64,000 bases of DNA from Elysia chlorotica (taxonomy: Eukaryota; Mollusca; Gastropoda; Plakobranchidae), in contig RQTK01000489.1 of assembly GCA_003991915.1 (NCBI GenBank), positions 33,302 through 97,301 on the forward strand. The letters run 5' to 3'. Positions 58,335 to 64,000 of this stretch are shown piece by piece (position 1 is the stretch's first letter; every line of letters starts with the position of its first letter). The notes beneath the pieces were generated by a model. That model searched no databases, was not told the DNA's origin, and saw only the letters and a program-made list of their open reading frames with translations. A program made the translations under genes and the position numbers.

Positions 58335-59026
58335 GTAATTTGCATATTTTGTTTGATACGTGTAATAACATGCTCAAATGAATAAGGATCTATAGTGTGA
58401 TCTGCAAAAGCAATGCGCCTTCACAATCTTTTAATATTCACTTAAAAAGGATTTTGGAGATTTCCAACAACCTAATTGTATACATGCTATATGTTATATA
58501 CTTTGCAGCCTTTTTATTCAGGTCATAATTATGATGAGCCATATACCGTGGAAGTTCCTTTTTCATGTGTGATATATGAATATAGATATGTTTTGTTTGT
58601 TTGTTTGTTGTTGTTGTTTTTTTTTTTTTTTTTTTTTTTTGTTTTTTTTTTTTTGGGGGGGGGGTTGTTTGTTTCTTGTTTCTTTTTTTTTTTTGGTGTG
58701 TGTGTTTTTTGTGCCTTTTTTTGTTTTGAGAGGGTGCATCATCAATTGAATATTCAGAAGGTCAATCTTCCTGCGCCAATTTAGTGTCTCATCGGTTAAC
58801 CATTATGGGAGAGATTCTTAGGGAGGCCAGCTTTTAATAATTTACTATCCTTCACCATTACAGACAACAATACTGTTATTCGCCACAATTTACCGGCTGC
58901 GCATTTACTTTGTTTCAGAATTCCGAAACCATGAATGTTTTAGATGGTCATTTCTACTAAAGCATCCCTTACTGTGAAAGCCTAACCTACTGACAAGTAT
59001 CCTAAATGCACATAATGACAGGCGTG

Positions 59027-59270
59027 TTAGTTTGTTGCTAAGCGTCCAAGAAAGTCTATATTGTGGACAGGTCCAAAGACTATCGGCTAAGAATGTTACG
59101 TGCTGCCACAGTACGGGCTTACCTGGACTCCTGTCCCAGCATGTGACATTTTACTGCCACCGACCCAACCAGTAAGGGGCGAATAAGACAAATGCATTTT
59201 AACCGATCGTGGGTTTCGAACCATGGACCTCCGGATTAGGAGATGATTGTTCTATCTCTTGCGTCAGTCC
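59027..59270 (-). mobile_element. SINE, diverged, minus orientation
   Basis: TTGTTGCTAAGCGTCCAAGA, CTATATTGTGGACAGGTCCA, TACTGCCACCGACCCAACCA, then GGGTTTCGAACCATGGACC at the B-box. The head side carries an extra insertion similar to that of the 13905 copy. Confidence 0.7.
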
Positions 59271-59635
59271 CTCCCCTCCCTTTTTTTCCTCCCTACATAC
59301 TGACAAGCATCCTAAAGAAATGCTCTCATATTGATTGAATTAGAGGGGTAAGCCTCTGCTTGAACCAAATGACATGGTGAAAAGATACATTATATTTAAA
59401 CCAGGATGTTGTGATCTTTATTGATTAAACAGGTTCGTAAAACACCCCGAGGCATGAAACTTGTACGGCAAGTTCATTTAATGAAGCTTTTTCAATAGCT
59501 TCCCAAAACACCAGTGCAGTTTTTTTAGTTTGAATTCTAAATTTTACATCCCACGCAGACGGATGGATTGTTTGAGGTATATTTCGTAACTTTGCACCGA
59601 ACTGTTTGAGGCCGATGCCGCAAAGGTTAGAGGAC

Positions 59636-59760
59636 TAAGGTGTTGAACCACTGTTGAGAAGATGCTGAGTTCGATCCCAGAAAATGTTTTCTGAGCCCCT
59701 GTGAAATGTGTACTTAAGGCTCTTATAAATCCCAGCGATAATAAAGTGTGCAGCTAGGAA
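59636..59760 (+). repeat. tRNA-like SINE fragment, other family
   Basis: AGGTGTTGAACCACTGTTGA then CTGAGTTCGATCCCAG has tRNA A/B-box character. The following 70 bases do not match the main SINE core, so it is a different family. Confidence 0.4.
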
Positions 59761-60574
59761 AGTAATGACAATCACAATGGCATTTGCCAAGAAAATCAGC
59801 GCCCTAACTATTGGTCAGCCAATGCTCTGTAAAAGAATATGAAGAACACGTAACTGTACTTTGGAGTCATTTGATGATGTCTCAGAAACTTGCAAATTGT
59901 TAGAATCGAGAGCTGATAATTAAACCATGAATGCTTCCATGGCTAGTTTCATGTTGAGGAAAAATTTAGACTCACACATGCATATTAATTTTGATTTCAA
60001 GCCATTATTTTTGGGATGTGAATGTCATTAAATACCATGCACATCATCAATGGGATAATCTTGAGACTTAAGAAAAAGATAGATTGTATTAATAATTACA
60101 TATTTATTTACATAACATTTAAAAGTACAGCTAATTTTTCCTTAATATTATATCTGAAATAACGCATTTTTTTAAACTTCGATTCCACTCGTATAAACCC
60201 TAAGAGGATCGAAATAGAGGATCATGATAAAAAAGAAATATTATTTGACAAACAGAATTCATATCAAACACAGCAACTGGCAATATCAATTGGTAATATC
60301 AATGCATTCTCCAAGACACGCTCATAAAAACTGGTACTGAGGAAGATTTAGACAACTCGCTACATATCTAGATATCTATATCTCATGACTAGCTAGTTTT
60401 CTTGAGTAGGAGTAAGACAGGTCACAGAGAGACGCGCACACCCAGCCCTGCCCTGCTCAACCCTTGCTTGTTGTCATTCCATTGGCATCGATCTCGCCTC
60501 GGCCGCGGATTATTTTACCGCTCGTGGGGCTCAGATCAATGGCACTTGTTGTATTGTAGCGCCAGTGCCTAGTG

Positions 60575-60965
60575 TGAAGCTATCATAAACGGTCTTCTGC
60601 CTGTCTCATCCACATTGTGAGGCTGTCTCAAACGGTCTTCTGCCTGTCTCACCCACATTGTGAGGCTGTCATAGACGGTCTTCTGACTAGAGTTTGTGAG
60701 GCTGTCTTATCTGACTCGAGTTTGTGAGGCTGTCTTATTAAACGGTCTTCTGCCTGCCTCACCCATGTTGTGAGGCTGTCTTAAACGGTCTTCTGCCTAG
60801 AGTTTGTGAGGCTGTCTTAAACGGTCTTCTGCCTAGCTCACCACTGTTGTGAGGCTGTCTTAAACAGTCTTCTGCCTGTCGCAACCATGTTGTGAAACTG
60901 TCAGTCTTCTGCCTGTCTCTACCATGTTGTGAAACTGTCTTAACAGTCTTTTGCCTGTCTCAACC
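60575..60965. repeat. Minisatellite, about 41-bp unit with deletions
   Basis: Roughly nine copies of GTGAGGCTGTCTTAAACGGT followed by CTTCTGCCTGTCTCACCCA and a TGTTG link. Units vary in length, and the last ones change GTGAGG to GTGAAA. Confidence 0.85.
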
Positions 60966-61128
60966 AGGTTATGTCTGGCTTCATGCAACTGGATTTGATT
61001 ATATTTGTGTTCAACTCTAAAAGTGGCAAATGAAATTCAAGTTATGAAATGAAAACAAGAAGAAGATTCATACGGATTCAACGGAACTGTCAGTCAACTT
61101 TACCGGCGATGTAAAAAAATTGAAATAA

Positions 61129-61262
61129 TGATTTTTTCTATGACATTTGGAGGCCAAACTATTTGATGTGATCGCAACCTTAATGTTGTTAAATCTTGTG
61201 ATACAATCATGACTTATTCTATGACATTTGGAAAAAGGCTCCTTTAATGTGATCGCAACGTT
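61129..61262. repeat. Imperfect tandem repeat, unit about 80 bp
   Basis: TTCTATGACATTTGGA followed by TTTGATGTGATCGCAAC occurs at 61135 and again at 61216, each time followed by a TTAATGTTGTTAAAT-like / TTACGTAGTTAAAT-like segment. Confidence 0.6.
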
Positions 61263-61351
61263 TACGTAGTTAAATACTCATGGTCGTGTGATGTAAGCGT
61301 TACACTGATATAAACATGACGATTGGAAATTACTCAAGTTACAATGCACCA

Positions 61352-61495
61352 GGACGACAAAGGTGCGTTCAAAACGTGTGCGTAGAAGATAACATTAAGC
61401 TTATTCATGTGCCCTTTTTTCATGGACGACAAAGGTTCGTTCAAAACGTGTACGTAGAAGATAACATTAAACTTATTCATGTGCCATTTTTTCAA
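61352..61495. repeat. 72-bp tandem duplication
   Basis: GGACGACAAAGG...CATTTTTTCA-type unit twice, with changes at about six positions. 72 is a multiple of three, so one frame stays open (VQNVCVEDNIKLIHVPFF repeated), but no exon signals were found. Confidence 0.85.
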
Positions 61496-62671
61496 CTATT
61501 TGGGTTTGGCTTAAGACCCGTTCTTATTCGACTCGATATCATCTATTTTGTTTTGAAAAAAAAAAAAAGATATATCTCTTTGTAGTCGAAGTGGAATATC
61601 AATGCAATGCTAATTCCTAAAGCCATGTTGTAAAACACTGTTGCCTACACTTTGTTTTAAAATACAACTAAAAATCATATATAAATTATCTTACGATTTA
61701 ATATAATATTATTCGACCTTTTCTTTTGGTCATCTACCATATAAATCTCATCGCCTGTTTTGAAACTGTCTCTACACCATAATTATTTTATGAATCCACG
61801 TTTTACTTACGAAATCTCAATTTATGTGGAATGAATTTTATGGAAATAAAACTTCAAAGTTTTTCTGTGTTTGAACGATTTTCTATTTTAGCATTGAAAT
61901 TTCAGTGTAAAATACACATCGAGTAAATCTTTAATTATAGGAAATATCGATCGAACTGTCTAGTTTAGGAGTAAAAAAAATCTTGCTTTAGGTATTTCAA
62001 TTAAAATTGCTTATAACCATTTGGAAGCTTTAACAGTCGAATAGTTTACATACTTATTGCGAAAAATCTTCAAATAACGATGCTTGTCCCAAAAGAAATG
62101 CGATACATATCACAAATTAAACAACAGCAAACAAAACATTTCTGCAAATGTTATGTTACATTCTATTCGTTTCGCGAAAATTGTCTTCAAACGTGGCAAA
62201 GCAGCTTTTCAATTATTCAACCAATTTATCTTCAAGCCTCCATTTTTGCGCTTCAGAGGCTCAAAGTTGCAGTAGTCTTAGGGTGCAAGATATGGTTATA
62301 TTATTTTTGTTTCACAACGTTGGTAGAAATATATCGATCGCCATGGGAACACTATTGGAAAATAATTACGAGATTTTACGTCTCGTGTGTAGTTTTGAGA
62401 AAGGCTTAAAGAAACAAATATTTTATATTTTCTCTGAATGCTTTTGGGATGCCCCTCGTAAATGTTGAATCTATCTATTTATAAATTCATTTCTTTCTCT
62501 TCATGTCTTTATTTATTAACTTTCTCTCCATTCACCTGATTTCTATCTCTCCTTGTTTGCGTATGTAATAATTTTTGCCGTCATTCTGTTCTCCACTTGT
62601 TATTAAATATTTTTTTCTTATCAAATCAGATTTATTTCATGCAATTTTTGTGTGTGCTTTACCTTTCCCAG

Positions 62672-62797
62672 GAGGAAACAAGAAATTCCTCTACTCCTCT
62701 CCAAACAACACCACCAAAGGAAAGAATGGTCACCTGGATAACGGTGATGCCGACCCGTGGTCTTTCCCTGCCAAGCCAAGCAATGACATGCCCAAAG
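62672..62797 (+). CDS. Candidate internal exon of an unidentified gene extending past the window
   Basis: A 126-bp open stretch with locally raised GC, a strong acceptor (pyrimidine-rich run ending TTTCCCAG at 62671) and a weaker donor GTTCGT at 62798. Entering in phase 1 it reads GGNKKFLYSSPNNTTKG and then a polar segment with HLDNGDADPWSFPAKPSN, and it leaves in phase 1. Symmetric 1-1 exons are common in modular extracellular or cytosolic-tail proteins. I do not recognise the family. It could be the edge of a gene whose other exons lie to the right. Confidence 0.4.
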
Positions 62798-63022
62798 GTT
62801 CGTGTTATCTCCGTCTCAATTATTGTGATTATGTTTTAACAAGTAGGGGCCTAATGATGGGTGGGTTCGTGAAAAATGTCTATAAATAGGTTTCTTTTAT
62901 GTCTTTTCCCTTTAGCTTTTCTTGAATCTTCGGAATTTTATTATTGTTTGTTTGTTTTTTGTTAGTTTGCTGTTGTTGTTGTTGTTGCTGTCTTGTTTGT
63001 TGTTGTTTTGTTTGTTGTTGTT

Positions 63023-63062
<40 letters not shown>

Positions 63063-64000
63063 ATAAATACAAATTTTAAATGAGGAAATACATGTATAAA
63101 GAAAACACACAAGACATTTAGAGAATAGTGTTTACAGCCGTTATTATAATTCGGAGTCTGATAAAACGTGTTGGAAAAATGAGCTAAAGAGGGAAGTTTA
63201 AAAAACATTTTAAAAAATCAATCGGTTTCAAAACTCTCAACACAAGTTACATGCATATCAGTATATCAGCAGATTGAGGGTACCTAAAAATGCCTTTATA
63301 TTTTTTTCATTCTAATTTATGTCATTGATTGCATCCATGACGGGGCTGTTGTGCTCTTTTGCACGGAATAACAACGGCAACGTGCTCAATTATATTTATT
63401 TTCTTACACTGTTTACAATTAATGTTTGCTTACTTTTTTTTTACTGGAAAGAAATACCTCTTGGACTGTTTTTATTGTAACCAATTCATGTTGCATGAAA
63501 AAATGTCTTTTCTGACTCTGTCAAACACAACTCCAAAGAAGTGTAGGAACTACAGTATGAAATTCCAATGGGAACAAAACTGTAACATTCTTACAATCGC
63601 AGCGTTTTATCTCAAGTATACTCGTATGATATGGAAAGAAAAGAATGAAATTAACGAGGCCGAATTGTGCCCAGGTTTTGGGTAAATAAAGGTTATCAAT
63701 CGTTCCGTGGTCCAGAAATCCCCCGCTCAAAGTCAACAGGAAAAGGTATCGAGGGAGCTACCCATACAAGCCCATGTCTCCCTCACATTTTTTCACCTTA
63801 TTACATAGTGATAAAATCTCTGATCAAACTGGTAAACCTTATACATATTTTGAGAAAAAAAAAGTAAAAACAGCAAGCAATTTTCAAGTAGGGTATTTTT
63901 ATAAGGTTATCCCAGAGCCTCACACATTTCTATCGTTTTAGTCTCTCTGTTGCTACATTAAGTTCAATAATCAATACTCGCAAAAACATGTTGCACTCTA
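62798..64000. other. Right edge: possible intron of the unidentified gene
   Basis: Contains the (TTG)n array and no second exon I can defend. A short open piece near 63718-63760 has an AG before it and a GT after it but cannot be tied in phase to 62672-62797 with confidence. Confidence 0.3.
62972..63061. repeat. (TTG)n microsatellite
   Basis: TTG runs with TTTG interruptions downstream of the candidate exon at 62672. Confidence 0.9.

Larger units (their letters stand above)
58335..60570. other. Non-coding stretch with T/G homopolymers
   Basis: 58617-58700 is a run of T with G blocks. The rest holds the SINE at 59027 and a tRNA-like fragment. No gene seen. Confidence 0.4.

Noticed and set aside
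61316-61585. Protein with a 24-residue internal repeat
   Set aside because: The frame is open because of a 72-bp tandem duplication; it starts and ends without gene signals and runs into a poly-A tract.

Overview
This is an AT-rich, repeat-laden piece of an animal nuclear genome, not prokaryotic. Genes are broken into short exons with GT/AG junctions, introns are kilobases long, and the rest is filled with trinucleotide and GA microsatellites, tRNA-derived SINEs, palindromic MITE-like elements and decayed LINE fragments. A 217-base N run (37520-37736) shows it is a scaffolded draft assembly. The repeat style (SINE with a CAACAA-type tail, (AAC)n, (TAG)n and scattered TAGATC words) suggests a lophotrochozoan, probably a gastropod mollusc. 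That is an inference from style; no sequence here proves it.

Three protein genes can be assembled exon by exon with phases that match at every junction. (1) Minus strand, 19458 to 9647: a Notum/pectinacetylesterase-family (CE13) serine hydrolase with an N-terminal membrane anchor instead of a signal peptide; its 5' end is not found. (2) Plus strand, 22035 to 30528: the CUE-domain ubiquitin-binding protein CUEDC2, nine coding exons, 376 residues. A second, identical copy of its exon 5 lies downstream in intron 5. (3) Minus strand, 43451 to 34995: a secreted GM2-activator-like ML-domain lipid-binding protein, four exons, 208 residues. Genes 1 and 2 are head-to-head across about 2.6 kb; genes 2 and 3 are tail-to-tail across about 4.5 kb. 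The three do not form an obvious pathway (extracellular/lumenal hydrolase, cytosolic ubiquitin adaptor, lysosomal or secreted lipid carrier).

Layout: 1-9.6 kb has no recognisable gene (low-complexity DNA, a GATAGGGCAGA minisatellite, a palindromic MITE, a diverged direct repeat). 9.6-19.5 kb is the hydrolase gene. 19.5-22.0 kb is the divergent intergenic region, rich in TAGATC words. 22.0-30.5 kb is CUEDC2, whose intron 5 holds a 1.5 kb TIR transposon, (TAG)n arrays, a SINE and the duplicated exon. 30.5-35.0 kb is the convergent 3' side. 35.0-43.5 kb is the GM2A-like gene, whose first exon sits inside the loop of a nearly perfect 230-bp-arm inverted repeat. 44.8-64 kb is intergenic or intronic repeat territory: at least seven SINE copies, LINE fragments, a 204-bp tandem duplication, a 41-bp-type minisatellite and one plausible orphan exon near 62.7 kb.

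The observations most worth checking are the duplicated CUEDC2 exon (tandem inclusion would break the frame), the GM2A-like exon inside the inverted repeat, and the membrane-tethered Notum relative with an altered oxyanion-loop motif.
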